DNA of 64,000 nucleotides from positions 86,552,001-86,616,000 of the forward strand of contig OZ231126.1 of NCBI GenBank assembly GCA_965153355.1. Reading direction: 5' to 3'. Every line of letters starts with the position of its first letter. Position 1 is the first letter of the stretch. This DNA comes from Flaccisagitta enflata (Eukaryota > Chaetognatha > Sagittoidea > Aphragmophora). The notes below the pieces were generated by a model. The model had not been told where the DNA came from. It saw nothing but the letters and a program-made list of their open reading frames with translations, and made no database searches. A program made the position numbers and the translations under genes. This document shows, one piece after another, positions 45,329 to 63,870 of this stretch.

Positions 45329-45893
45329 AAAAAAACAAGTCATCCAAGGATCGCACATGGTCAGCGGTACCCAATGCCCTGCTTGGAGTGATTAGCTGAA
45401 GAATTGGAGTGAGAGCAGGGCAGCGGCCCCAAAGGGCCGATGTCCTGTAGGACACAGGGGTGAATTTCCATACATCCTGAGAGGGCATATTTGGGGAAAC
45501 GTGATATTCATTGAGAATTTTGCATTATTTTCAATTTTTTGTCAATTTGCCATGTTACTCAATGGGAACTTGAGGCCTGAGAGGCTGGATTTAAGGCCCA
45601 AGAGGCTGGATTTGAGGCCCAAGAGGCTGGATATGAGGCCTGAGAGGCTGGATTTGAAGCCTGAGAGGCTGGATTTGAGGCCTGAGAGGCTGGATTTAAG
45701 GCCTGAGCGACTGGATTTAAGGCTTGAGAGGCTAGATTTGAGGCCTGAGAGGCCAGATTTGAGGCCTAAGAGGCTGGATTTGAGGCCTGAGAGGCTTGAA
45801 AAGCTTCTGAGGGGGGGGACGGACGGACAGATGTACGTAATGGTTCACCCCTGTGTCCTACAGGACATCGGCCCTTTGGGGCCGCTGCCCAAA

Positions 45894-45965
<72 letters not shown>

Positions 45966-45966
45966 A
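45894..45966. repeat. (GAAA)n microsatellite at F2 tail
   Basis: GAAA begins directly at the CCCAAAAAG end of the internal F2 unit, as at 12,868. Confidence 0.93.
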
Positions 45967-46396
45967 TGAAAGAGAGAGTGAAAGAGTGAATAAGTGAATA
46001 ATAGTAGAGTGAAAAGGAAAGAAAGAGAATCAGGATCCTGAAATCGACCAACACACACTATATGGGATTGCTTTCTTGAACCTGATTGTGATGTTGTTAA
46101 GAGGGCCTGAGCTGGCTTCTTACTTTAAAGAGAGGAGAATATGGCCAGATGCTGCATCAGGATCCAGCCCTGGATCGCGGATGCGTTTTGAGAGATGACA
46201 TATCATGAATTTGGAGACGTCTGTCCTTCCGTCCGTCCTTCCATCTGTCCGGCCGTCCTTCTGTCCCACCCCCTTGGCCATCGGAGTCTCAAGTCTGCAG
46301 TCTCAGACCTAATTTTGGCCCTCTGAGCCTTCAAATTAGCCCTTTAAGACCTCAATTTAGCCCTAGAAAGCTCAAATCAGCTCTCAACACCTAATA

Positions 46397-47165
46397 CAGG
46401 GTGTACCAACTCAGTTGTAACATAAAGAATCGATGTATCTCTGCTTCTAAAAAAGATATTATAATTCTGAAAAAAGTTCTAAAGAGCTTTTGAAAACCGA
46501 TTTTTGTTTGATAGGAGAAAAAACAATAGGAAGGTATAACCAGCAATGGAAAAAAGGCTTGGAAGTATATGTCTTTTTGTTATAATTTTGTTATATTCTA
46601 TTGATTTCTGATATCAATTTCTCTTTGTTGGACTTATATTTCTAAATTTTTTGATAAAACATGTCAAGTTTGACTAAAAAAAAACATATTTTATGTAATC
46701 AAAGAGAATTCACAGAAAAACTCACATTTTTTTCAGTAGAATACTCTGATTTTTGCCGAAATCATACTTATGAAAATCGAGGTTTTTTTAAAAACATGGT
46801 TTTGAAGGAAAGAAATGCAAAAACTTCATTATTTTGAAGATGTTTGTTATTGGGGCCAAAAACTACAGCTAAAAATCTTTGATTTGAGACCAATCTGAGG
46901 TCTGTAGCTCAATTCGTTTAGAAATGAGAGCCTTTTAATGAAACAATGTCCCTGGGCAAAGACAGCCTAATTTGTATTAAGAGAAATAGCTGCTTCACTT
47001 TAGGTTGTGAATGTGTAAATTTTCATACAGGATTGATCTATTTCCTTGGCATGAGTAAAAATCGTTTTTTAAGAGCTTTTTGGAACTTTTTTCAGAATAA
47101 AATTATCTTGTCTAGAAGCTGAGATACATCGATTCTTTATGTTACAACTGAGTTGGTACACCCTG
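46397..47165. mobile_element. TA-flanked non-autonomous DNA transposon
   Basis: TIRs of about 90 bp starting CAGGGTGTACCAACTCAGTT, flanked by TA, 769 bp. Typical of Tc1/mariner-type MITEs. It interrupts a minisatellite of an F2 element: the array phrase 'cctcaaatcagccct' continues on the far side. Confidence 0.78.
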
Positions 47166-47389
47166 TATCTGCCCTCAAGACCTCAAATCAGCCCTCCAGA
47201 CATCAAATCAGCTCTTTTGGACTAAATTCTGCCTTCCCGACTTCAAATCTGCCTCAGGACGTCTTAAAATTCACCCCTGTGTCCTACAGGACATCAGCCT
47301 TTTGGGGCCGCTGCCTTGCTCTCACTCCACTTGATCACTCCAAGCAGGGCATCAGGTACCGCTGACCATGTGCGATCTTTGGATGACTA

Positions 47390-48650
47390 GTTAGTAAATG
47401 ATTGAGGGATTTCTGTCAATCCCAAACAAACCCCAACCACCTTGAGCAAACCCCGGGCAACCCCGAGCAAACCCCAAGCTTAGGATGCTTGGGGTTTACT
47501 CAAGGTTTACTGGGGGTTCAACCCCAGGCAACCCTAAGCTACCCCGAGCGACCCCAAGCAACCCCGAGCAACCCCCGGGGTTTAATCTCACCCCAGATTA
47601 CGGGGTGTAGTAGCTATGTTTAAGTGAGTTTTCTGTAACTAATATCGTGTCTGTCATTTGCCATGGGCTGTTGATGGCAGGGACCACCTCCAAGCACAGT
47701 AAAGTGATAACGAGGTTGTCATTCATAACCATCTTAGATGACACCTAGACTCCAAAATTGCATGGCCGCGCCGCGCATTTTGCTATCATTCCATTCATTT
47801 GAAAAGAATATCTGAGAACAAAAATCATTTTCGGTTGGAAGCAGTTCACTAGTTATGCGATAAATCCGAGCAAGCCTCTGATTCAGAAGAGCACTCAAAC
47901 GTTCCCCAATATGACAAAATCACCGTGGCCAATATACACCTCTGGCACCGAAAAATACCGACTGACCACCAATAACCACCTGACCCCCCTGGGACACCAT
48001 GACCGTGGCCAATATACACCCCTGACGCTGAAAAATACCAGCTACACCACTACAAACCACCTGACCCCCCGGATTGAAGGATGGACGGACATCTGGAAAC
48101 TCATCCCTGTGTCCTGCAGGACATTGGCCTTTTGCGGTCGCTACCCAAAAAGCGTGCCTCGTAAATTTTCTGCCACCCTCTCTATAAGTTTGGGCCTCAG
48201 CATTACATAATCAAATCTGCTTTCGTGCAATGTTAGTCTAGCTGGCAAGGTATTTTCATGGGTATCTACCAGCTCGAATTCTACGTTTCACTGTAGTTGA
48301 CTGCACCACATTGCCTCGCCCCTTAACCGCACCCCTTCCCTCGACAGTTGCCTCCGACGCGTTTCACCACAATGAATAAATCAAATGGATTTGGGAAAGA
48401 GCGAAATGTGAAAAAAAGAGCAAAAGTCAGGATGATTATGCGGCAGTCGACGGAGGCAGTCGGCGGAGGCAGAGTCAAAGGGGCGAAGATAATTAGCCAA
48501 CCTATACGATGATCGCCCGCACAAAAAAACAGCGCCATTGACGGAGAAAGAAAGAAACAGAAACCAGAAACAGAAGAAGATCAAGAAAAGAAGAGCAACG
48601 ACCTCACTTTTGCTTCATTCATATGAATAAATACATCTTTGGTGAGGGTG
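47390..48650. other. Unassigned DNA with CAACCCCGAGCAA-type repeats
   Basis: A C-rich array at 47,430-47,590 of 9-11 bp units, partly inverted, and an ORF at 48,346-48,513 (plus) with weak exon features. Nothing firm. Confidence 0.35.
48090..48160 (-). mobile_element. F2 terminal fragment
   Basis: TCATCCCTGTGTCCTGCAGG, ACATTGGCCTTTTGCGG and CGCTACCCAAAAAG. Preceded by a direct duplication (about 47,930-47,990 and 48,003-48,063, phrase GTGGCCAATATACACC). Confidence 0.5.
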
Positions 48651-48654
48651 AGGG

Positions 48655-48766
<112 letters not shown>

Positions 48767-49121
48767 TTTGTGTGTAATACTAATAGTATAGATGGAAAAA
48801 AAGAAGAGAAACGAGCGAAAGATAAGTAGGCCTAACGAGGGGCGGATCGGAGACCTTCTGAGCTATTAATGACCGCATAGAGGTAATTTAGAGATTCAAA
48901 ACGACCATGTCATACATATATTTATTCTAAATGCAGTTTAAGCAAAAGAAAAAAGAGAGAAAGAGAAAAAAAGAGAAAGAGGGCAAGGAAAAAAAAAAGG
49001 ATCAAACAACAATTAAGCGCTTATTATACAACGATGACATGCCGGGGGAGGGGACGAGCCTCACATCAGAAAGAAAAAAGATGAGTGAATACAAGAGGGC
49101 AAAGAATGAAAATGACGGAGA

Positions 49122-49125
<4 letters not shown>

Positions 49126-49197
<72 letters not shown>

Positions 49198-49360
49198 GAA
49201 AAAAATAATAGATGAATGAATGAATGAATGAATGAATGAATGGATGAATGAATGAATGAGTGAATGAATAAATAAATGAATGAATATATATAGAAGAATG
49301 AAAAAATGTATGAATGAATGAATGAATGAATGAATGAATGAATGAATGAATGAATGAATT
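49126..49360. repeat. (GA)n, (GACA)n and (GAAT)n
   Basis: GA 49,126-49,180, GACA to 49,197, GAAT 49,211-49,358 with variants. Confidence 0.95.
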
Positions 49361-49795
49361 ATCAAACGAACGATGGAACCAAAGTCAAAAGAAACAGACG
49401 GACTAACTTAATGATGGATGATGGGAAAAACTTGAGTGGTGCAGTCCAATAAATCAGAGAAAATTGATACAAGAAGTTATTTATAGGATAGTCAAAGATC
49501 GTAATTCATCTTTCAAGGGAATAGGCGGGGGTGGGGGGGGGGGGAAGAGAAAGAAAATAAAGCGATGACTTACATCTTTGATAGTGCACGTAGATTTCGA
49601 ATTCATTTTAAATGAACACTTGTGAGAATGTTCGCATGATAAAATTTAAAACTAAAACAAGAATAGACAAAAGAGCCGTCAAGAGCGGCGAGTGTCAAAA
49701 ATCATTGTTTACAACAATTCAATTAATGATTTCGATGAGTCTCTTTGAGTCTCGATGAAACTCTAATTCTTGCAGTAATTGTCTTCTAAAAAGTT

Positions 49796-56379
<6,584 letters not shown>

Positions 56380-56639
56380 TGTTCTTAAGTTAGTCGCCGC
56401 CGTCGAGAACCAAAATGAGGAAAATGAGGATGAACTGGTCAGAAAGATCAAAGGAGGATGAAAATAAAAGAAGAATGAGTGAGACGGAAATCCGCGGAGA
56501 CGAAAAAAAAGAAAAGAATTGTGAGTGAAACTTCCTTTTGCTATTTTATGATTCTCGACGGTCCAACCAATCTTAACGCCAAAAAGAAATCTTTCTAAAA
56601 AAGAAATTAAGTGAGATGTGAACAACTATCATTTTCCGA

Positions 56640-57070
56640 ATTCATAGTTTCTCATCACCCTGGGTTGAAACGGTCATCATTAAGAGCGCGAAACTATATT
56701 AATAATGAGCAATTAAGCGTGAGTGATTTTAAAGTATTCATTAGGCATGACAATGTCAGTCAGCCAGTTTAGGGATTTTGTCAACTTTTTTTGCCATCAT
56801 TACCTGGTAAAAGTGGATTTTCCACTATATATCCATAATTATATATTTTTTCATTCATTATCTCATCAATAAATCTTTACTCTTTCATTCTGATAATTTC
56901 CATGAATAATTAAGTATAGAGGTGTCTTTTAGCTAAATGATGGCAACATTAGATAACATCGCGTCGTTTCAGAAATTTCATCCCCATGGTGGAAGAAAAA
57001 CACCGAAAGACAGTAAGAAGTTAAAGATTGATCATAAAAAAGTATTTATCCTTTCAAAAAATGTGTTCCA
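56640..57070. other. Upstream region of the astacin gene
   Basis: Probable 5' flank. AT-rich, no clear TATA box at a convincing distance. The promoter presumably lies between 56,400 and 57,000. Confidence 0.3.
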
Positions 57071-57071
57071 G

Positions 57072-57211
57072 ATTTGACGAGTGCTCGGCGTCTTTAGAGA
57101 CACTCGAAGCTCGCATTATTTCCTCGCTTCTGACATCCGTGAGACCTCTTTTTTTGAAGCCGTCTCGACAGGAAAAGCCATTTTTGAAACATTTCGTCTA
57201 CCACGCGACAC
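57072..57211 (+). CDS. Candidate internal exon of unknown gene
   Basis: Acceptor TGTTCCAG|A and donor GACAC|GTAAG bound a 140-nt stretch open in only one frame: FDECSASLETLEARIISSLL, then TSVRPLFLKPSRQ and FLKHFVYHAT. The composition looks coding and differs from its AT-rich flanks. I recognise no family. It lies divergent to the astacin gene. Confidence 0.3.
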
Positions 57212-57298
57212 GTAAGAAAAAAAATGAGGCACTGGGTACAAATTAATTAAGTCTTTTTTGTTTTGTTACGTTACTAACAAATTGAAAGATAAGTTAAC

Positions 57299-57840
57299 TT
57301 TTTTAGGTGCGCCATAGCACCTCTATAACTAGCTCTGTCTGTCGGTTGGTTGGTTGGTTGGTTGGTTGGTCGGTAACGCTCGAGTTGAAAATCTCAAAAA
57401 GAGGCAAAAATCACCGGAAATAATTCAGAAATGTGCAAGAATGATTCCAAGATGCGTCATAGCACCTCTATAAGAGGCTCTGACCGTCCGTCCATCCATC
57501 GGTCACGCTCGAATGAAAAAAATGCTGAAAATGTTTGAAATCAATTGAAAACTCCTTTCGTTCATCATTGATGATACTTGTCATTTCATTCACAAAGATA
57601 ATCAGCTACGGTTAGGTCTGATTGAGCTGGGGATAGGTCGGATAGGTGTGGGGATAGGTCTGATAGAGCTCAGGATTGTTCTGATAGAGCTCGGGTTAGG
57701 CCTGATAGAGCTCGGGATAGGTCTGATAGAGCTAGGGATAGGTCTGATAGAGCTAGGGATAGGTCTGATGGAGCTAGGGTTAGGTCTAAGAATTAATAAT
57801 GTCCGGCGCACCGTCTTGGCCCGTGTATCCGGCCTTGTTT
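57299..57840 (-). mobile_element. F1 element, class AGGTGCGCC, with internal 21-bp array
   Basis: Hairpin AGGTGCGCCATAGCACCT, GGTT block, a second partial hairpin (GATGCGTCATAGCACCT) at 57,452, an array of GATAGAGCTAGGGATAGGTCT units (57,600-57,787), 5' copy GGCGCACC and ATCCGGCCTTGTTTT. Confidence 0.65.
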
Positions 57841-57844
57841 TCAG

Positions 57845-58780
57845 TACATTCATGGGTAGTTAATGGTCAGGATGTGGCAATTAGATGGACACTGTAAATT
57901 TTCAACATCAGGGCACGAATGAAATGATTTACTCTGTCGAAATGATTACAAAAGAGATTTGTGTACAAGATAACGAAGGTTTTCCCTGCATTTTCCCAGA
58001 AAGTTTCAACTTTGCATAAACAAATACTTAAGAATGAATTGGATAATGATGCCCTTTGATTTATGTTTCTACAAGGCATTTTTTTGCTTTGGACATCATT
58101 CATACGATCACATTTCAACCTAACAAGCAGAACAAAGCAGAAAAAAAGTTGAAGAAATAGAATTTGGTGTTTGTGAACTTTATATTCATTTGAGAGCGCG
58201 AAGGTAAGATCCTGTAGACAGAAAACGGAGCTGAAGGAAACGAAGCCATAAAAAAACAAAAACGGATCTCCTTGTTAGGGGAAAATGCACTTCGACCCTA
58301 AATGTTAATGGATGAACGAAATCTACTTTTAGGCGGAGGAACTGTCTGTTATAATCTTAAATGTCTGTTTTTTAAATTTTAACATGATTGGCACGTGGCG
58401 GCGACAGATATGTAAACAAGGCCCAAATGGGCAAAACTGAACACCAATCATCAATCAGGAACAAAAGCATTTTTTTTAGAGAGTAGAATCTTTTTTTCAA
58501 ATCTCAGAAATAGTTACCCTTTCAACCAGGTAATAGGGCTGTGACACTAACTGACAGACTTACTTATCGGGCAAAATAACCTGATGATAAGTAGGGGATA
58601 CATATGCACTTATGAAGTCAATTGACAAATTTCGCTCCGCATTAAACAATTTTCTTCTTTCTAAAATAAAAGAAAATAATCGGCATTCATCCGCGATTTG
58701 AAAGACGTTCCGCGTCAAACCCAAGAATTCCATTTTGCCTCTTACGGGAAAAAAGACAGATAGGAACTACCTCTGCTACA
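57845..58780. other. Unassigned intergenic DNA
   Basis: No repeat or exon I can support; a possible CpG-rich segment at 58,680-58,745. Confidence 0.35.
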
Positions 58781-58784
58781 GGAG

Positions 58785-59705
58785 GGTCAGCGGTTCCCGA
58801 TGCCTAAATTCCCTTTTTACCATTTCTTGCTAGTTGTGGTCAATGGATGGGGAGCAGTGACTATAGAGAGGTCCGTGAACTATGGTTCCACAAGTCAATG
58901 AAGTCCAAAGAGCACAAACCTCAGGCTGGGAAGTGCTCATTCAATTTCAAGGCTGATGGGAAGGTTTAAGGCCTAATGGATTCTTTTGAAGCCCAATAAT
59001 GTTTTTTTTAGGCTTGAGAGGGCTGTGCGGAGTCTGTAAGGGCTGATCAAGGGCCTGAGTACTCCTGCTTTAGGCCTGAAATGAGGCCTGAACAGGTCGC
59101 CCAAGAGCAATATGTTGTCAGGGATACCCATTGCCCTGCTTTCCATGGTTGTAAATTGGAATGAGAGGAAGCAGGGCAGTGGCCCCAAAGGGGACAAAGT
59201 CCTGTAGAAGACAGGGTGACTTTCGTTTGTCCGTCCATTTGTCCGTCCGTCTGTCAGTCCCCCCCCAGGCCCTCTAAGGCCAGAAATCTGCCTTCTCAGG
59301 CCTTGAATCTGAGAGGGCAGATTTAAGCCCTGAGAGGACAGGTTTCAGGCCTGAGAGGGCAGATTTCAGGCCTAAGAGAGCAAATTAAAGGCCTGAGAGG
59401 GCGGATTTCAGGCCTGAGAGGGCAGATTTCAGACCTGAGAGGGCCTGGGAGGGACTAACAAATAAACGAACGAACAGACAGACAAACAAAATTCTCCCTG
59501 TGTTCTACAGGACTTCGTCCCCTTTGCGGCTGCTACCCAAAAAGCTGATTGGAGGCTTGGGATGGCTGGTTGGAGGCCTCAAATGGCTGATTGGAGAAAT
59601 TTGAGGCCTGAAAGAGCTGAATTGAGGCCTGAGAGGGGGGACACTGAAATCCTGTGAAGAACCATAGGTCATCGGCCACAGTGCCGCTGTCTTTCTTGTA
59701 ATGAC
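58785..59705 (+). mobile_element. F2 elements, one nested in another
   Basis: Outer head GGTCAGCGGTTCCCGATGCC and outer tail CATAGGTCATCGGCCACAG. Inner unit 59,118-59,542: GGATACCCATTGCCCTGC, GGCAGTGGCCCCAAAGGGG, GTCCGTCC block, array of GGCCTGAGAGGGCAGATTTC units, AACGAACAGACAGAC block, TGTTCTACAGGAC and GCTACCCAAAAAG. Confidence 0.55.
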
Positions 59706-60034
59706 GGGGAAGCCACTAGATTTTCGAAATAGTTTTAGTTGACCATTGATTGCACTTGCTTATTCTTGTATAATTCATTGCCACATAAAAAAAAAAAAAA
59801 AAAAAAAGCAAAACGATTTTGTACCATCATTTAGATAGATTTATTTTATTTGACAAATTGCTTTTCATACTTCTAAATTTTTAAAAAATGCATCTCACAT
59901 TCTATATTCTAAATGCTTTACGTATATCAATGCCAACATGTTATTTTGTTTTTATAGTAATAAAGACGTGACATATGTCTTTTTTTTTAGCTTCGGAAGT
60001 CGTGGGAATGTTTTTTTTAATGCTTTTTTTTTAG

Positions 60035-60145
60035 TCCGACATTCCTGAGATAAGTTTGTACAATCGTCATCTGGATGCCCTCGTGCGGATGACGAAGGAA
60101 GCTCACAGCTTTACTTTCTCGGAGAGAAATGGCGCATATTTGTGA
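60035..60145 (+). CDS. Candidate terminal exon of unknown gene
   Basis: After a T-rich tract ending TTTTAG, one frame reads SDIPEISLYNRHLDALVRMT and KEAHSFTFSERNGAYL before TGA at 60143-60145. It starts in phase 0, which does not fit the phase-1 end of the 57,211 candidate, so an intervening exon would be needed if both belong to one gene. No family recognised. Confidence 0.3.
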   Translation, partial: SDIPEISLYNRHLDALVRMTKEAHSFTFSERNGAYL

Positions 60146-60149
60146 CTTT

Positions 60150-60710
60150 ATTCCAATCAATACATTTAGAAATTTAAAAAAATATTTGTGAGATACTGGA
60201 GCAAAAACTTCAGTGTTAAGACTGGGAACATTTATTCACAAAGCATTTCCGCAATTACGGGTTTTCGGATAATTTGGAAAGCCAAATCATCTGAAAAATT
60301 TACTTATTGTTCTCAGACTATCATTCATGAACAAATTTATGCGATCAAATAATCCTAACGCTATAGTTTTTTCACTATTATCTAAGAAATATTCGTTCAA
60401 TATTCAAAAGCATACTTAAACTATGCAACCCCTTCTCATCACTGATATAATTGATATTGTGTTTATGATAATGATATGTTCAAAATGTAATATTCTGAGA
60501 TTTGATGCCAAATCCGGGGACGAGATAGTAGTTGTAAAAAAACAACACATTTTTGCCATTCTCCGTAAGCTTTAAGTATACATACGTAAGGCACGTACTC
60601 AGTATTTCCTTATGTACGTCATTTGAATATCTTAATCGATCTGTTCTTTCGTCTTTCTGTCTTACGGCATCTCTGCAGTTAATATGGCTGGCTATGATCT
60701 GTGTTTCTCT
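60150..60710. other. AT-rich intergenic DNA
   Basis: Nothing recognised. Confidence 0.4.
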
Positions 60711-60713
60711 TGC

Positions 60714-60908
60714 TTTTTAGTCGCGTGCACGCGACTCTAAAACCCACTCTTTCCGTTGGTCGGTCGGTTGGTCCATAACACTTTGCTTTTTCGGCGTTTG
60801 CGGGCGGTTTGGGGGTTACTACTCCTGCTCAAATGCTTGGCTGGTCTATTTCATCACTGCCCCTGCCCACCCGCACGCGACTTGGGTAGCCGTGTATCCG
60901 GTCTTGTT
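60714..60908 (-). mobile_element. F1 element, complete, tandem partner 1
   Basis: Hairpin AGTCGCGTGCACGCGACT, GGTCGG block, CTACTCCTGCTCAAATG, CGCACGCGACTTGGGTAG, ATCCGGTCTTGTTTT, which runs into the next copy. Confidence 0.85.
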
Positions 60909-61072
60909 TTTAGTTGCGGACACGCTACTCTATAAGAGGCTTTGTCCGTCCGTCCGTCCGTCGGTCCGTAGGTCCGTTGGTCTGTGGTGATCGAGTTAGA
61001 AGTATGAAAACGCGCATTTCCGCCCCTGCCCACCCGTCCGCAACTGGTATTGGCCGTGTATCCGGCCTTGTT
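60909..61072 (-). mobile_element. F1 element, class AGTTGCGGAC, tandem partner 2
   Basis: Hairpin AGTTGCGGACACGCTACT, GTCC block, GATCGAGTTAGAAG, CGCCCCTGCCCACCCGTCC, GCAACTGG and CGGCCTTGTT. Shares its junction with partner 1. Confidence 0.85.
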
Positions 61073-61156
61073 ATCCTCATGTCAATCCGTTTGTTTTTTC
61101 TGTTTATGTACCTGCTCTCTGTCTCTGTCTCTGTCTATCTCTCTCTGTCTGTCTCT

Positions 61157-61168
61157 GTCTGTCAGTCA

Positions 61169-61261
<93 letters not shown>

Positions 61262-61575
61262 TTCTCCTCTTCTTCTTCTTCCTTCTTCTTCTTCTTCTTC
61301 TTCTTCTTCTTCTTCTTCTTCTTCTTCTTCTTCTCCTTCTCCTTCTTCTTCTTCTCCTTCTTCTTTTCTTTTTCTTTTTCTTTTTCTTTTTCTTTTTCTT
61401 CTTCTTCTTCTTCTTCTTCTTCTTCTTCTTCTTCTTCTTCTTCTTCTCCTTCTCCTTCTTCTTCTTCTTCTTCTTCTTTTTCTTTTTCTTCTTCTTCTTC
61501 TTCTTCTTCTTCTTCTTCTTCTTCTTCTTCTTCTTCTTCTTCTTCTTCTTCTTCTTCTTCTTCTTCTTCTTCCTC
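61157..61575. repeat. (CT)n then (CTT)n
   Basis: About 100 bp of CT and 315 bp of CTT with TTTTTC and CTCCTT islands. Pure pyrimidine on the plus strand. Confidence 0.95.
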
Positions 61576-62023
61576 TTTCCTTTTGCCATTTACTACCCCC
61601 TTATCCATCCAACTCTCATCCTCACTTAAATAAAATCCATCCTCTCCCCCTCACCCCCCCCTCCCTCCCTCCCCATTTTCCTCTCTTTTGCACTGGCATG
61701 GTTGCCTTGGCATCGGTTGCCTCTTTCACCTGATTAAATCATTTGTCTATTTTTGGCGATTTCTTATGGTTGAGATTTGCGCTTCGTGACTTGGAGTGAG
61801 CGATTCTGCCACATAACACCCGCCAGCCGCGGAACAGTAAGGGGGGGGGATGGGCAGCGGTGGTGGATGAAGGGAAGTGTGTGAGGGTGGAAGAAGAAGG
61901 TTCACATGATCCCGGGGTTGAGTTAAGGATAGTTTGCAAAAGACATTTCGCCGAAATAAACGATTCTCGTTGGTTATACGTCTTCTCATTTAGAGTAAAT
62001 GTGACACAGGTGGAAAAGAAAGA

Positions 62024-62206
62024 AAGAATGAATGAATGAATGAATGAATGAATGAATGAATGAATGAATAAATGAATGAATGAATGAATGAATGAATGAA
62101 TGAATGAATGAATAAATGAATTAGTGAATGAACGAACAATTGAATGAATAAATGAATGAATGAATGAATGAATGAATGAATGAATGAATGAATGAATGAA
62201 TGAGTG
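62024..62206. repeat. (GAAT)n microsatellite
   Basis: About 180 bp of GAAT with AAAT, TTAG and CGAA variants near the middle. Confidence 0.95.
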
Positions 62207-62613
62207 AACTATGCTACGACTGTTCCCCAATATACAAGAATATAAAGAAAATCAAATGTTCTACCATCTGCTCATCATTAATGAATTATGACCAACTATT
62301 ATACAGATGTGACGACCGTTTCAAGAATGATACTTGTCAATGAATTCTTTTAAATGTTCGGACGACTGCGTCAAAATCATTAACTTGATCTTTGCTGGTC
62401 TTTCCCATTCGTTTCTTACAATTATTGAGTGTAGCGGCAGTGAAGAGAACAGCACCTTGTATTATGATAGGTGGAACAAGATCCCTCACTATACTAGGTA
62501 GTTAACCACTTAATGACCATCGGGAAAAAAAAATAATTCCAGCTGAAGAAAAATGTTCACCGGGAACAAGAAAAAAAGTTTTCGGAGATTACCGGATGCC
62601 AGAGGCCGACATC

Positions 62614-62745
62614 TCAGTCGCCGCCGAAGTTGCCGCCGAAGTTGCCGCCGAAGTTGCCGCCGAAGTTGCCGCCAGAGCCGACACCACATGAGCCGCCGAA
62701 GCTGCGGCTGCCGCTCAAACCAGCGCTTACCGCGGATCGTCTCAT
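62614..62745 (-). CDS. Candidate short glycine-rich ORF
   Basis: Reads MRRSAVSAGLSGSRSFGGSC, then four GGNF repeats and GGD-stop (43 residues). The repeats come from a 12-bp unit (GCCGCCGAAGTT on plus) in an island of high GC. It could be an exon of a Gly-rich structural protein or simply a CpG-rich minisatellite. Confidence 0.22.
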   Translation of the reverse strand: MRRSAVSAGLSGSRSFGGSCGVGSGGNFGGNFGGNFGGNFGGD

Positions 62746-62869
62746 AATTGATGGGTTTTAGGTGTGCAATGTCAACCCGTGAACCTTCATTTTGGAAGGA
62801 TAGATTGCGCATTGCAGAGGCTCTGATTTGGGAACGAGAGAAATGGAGAAAAGGAGAGAGAGACAGAAA

Positions 62870-63028
62870 AACAAGGCCGGATACACGGCAATCCAGTCAC
62901 GAACAATTGGGCAGGAGCAGTAATGCAAAAACCGCCCGGAATTCAAAAATGTGACGGACGGATGGACGGACGGACATACCGACCAACCGACACGGCAAGG
63001 TGTAGAGTCGCGTGTCTGCGACTAAAAA
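62870..63028 (+). mobile_element. F1 element, complete
   Basis: AACAAGGCCGGATACACGGC, diverged 5' copy AGTCACGAAC, GGAATTCAAAAATGTGACGG, block, GGCAAGGTGTAGAG, hairpin AGTCGCGTGTCTGCGACT, AAAAA. Confidence 0.82.
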
Positions 63029-63169
63029 TTGTTAAGATAAAAAGATGAAAAGGGAAAAAGACAAAAAAAAAAAGACATTAAGTCCGAAGGTAACGTCCTC
63101 TTGGAAATATAATGGAGTAGAAATATAAAGTAATTATACAATGGTGAAACCTTGAAGTCACATTTGGAA

Positions 63170-63345
63170 AACAAGGCCATGTACAAGACAGCATTTGTCG
63201 CTGACAGGTGGGCAGGAGCAGAAAACAGCAAAAAACAACTCTGCAACAGACAGACGGACCAACCAACTGGCCAACGGACCAACGGACCAGGGGACCAAAA
63301 AGTGGCTTATTGGAAAAAAGTCGAATTGTGTAATTCGACTTTTTG
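63170..63345 (+). mobile_element. F1-like element with unrelated 3' hairpin
   Basis: AACAAGGCCATGTACAAGAC, GTCGCTGAC, GGGCAGGAGCAGAA, GGACCAAC block; at the 3' side AAAGTCGAATTGTGTAATTC then GACTTTTT, a long AT-rich stem instead of the GC-rich one. Confidence 0.55.
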
Positions 63346-63644
63346 AAACGTAGGGGAGATATGAAGTTTTCCATTTTTGGTTTGAGACAATTTTTGAAAG
63401 TTCGGTGGTTTTGGGGCTGGGATGATACATTTTTTGATATTCACAGCTAAGAAAGAACTGATTTTTCTCTTTCAAATGGCGCCAACCAGAAGTCTCTACG
63501 ATCATAAATTTTTAGCGTTATGAATTGTTGAATCTTTTTTTTCGCATTTTCGCGAAGATCGATATTTTTCATTGATCCCGATTTTTTAAAAAATTTTCAA
63601 AAATTGACTCCAACTTTTCTGACGCTAGCTTTGATATCTTATTC

Positions 63645-63870
<226 letters not shown>

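Larger units (their letters stand above)
45338..47388. mobile_element. Nested F2 elements with long terminal inverted repeats
   Basis: Outer ends AGTCATCCAAGGATCGCACA / TGTGCGATCTTTGGATGACT continue inward through GGTCAGCGGTACC, GCCCTGCTTGGAGTGAT, GGCAGCGGCCCC and GTCCTGTAGGACACAGGGGT. A first array of GAGGCTGGATTTGAGGCCT units (45,567-45,815) closes with an internal tail at 45,890. GAAA repeats, a GTCC block (46,210-46,265), a second array and a TA MITE follow. Confidence 0.65.

Noticed and set aside
48346-48513. Plus-strand exon candidate (LPPTRFTTMNKSNGFGK...)
   Set aside because: Acceptor-like CTCGACAG exists, but composition is repetitive, the reading is not supported by a donor, and no family is recognised.
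56380-56625. Earlier in-frame ATG at 56,625 as the astacin start
   Set aside because: It would add 82 Phe/Ser-rich residues ahead of a clear signal peptide; ATG 56,379 has a better context.
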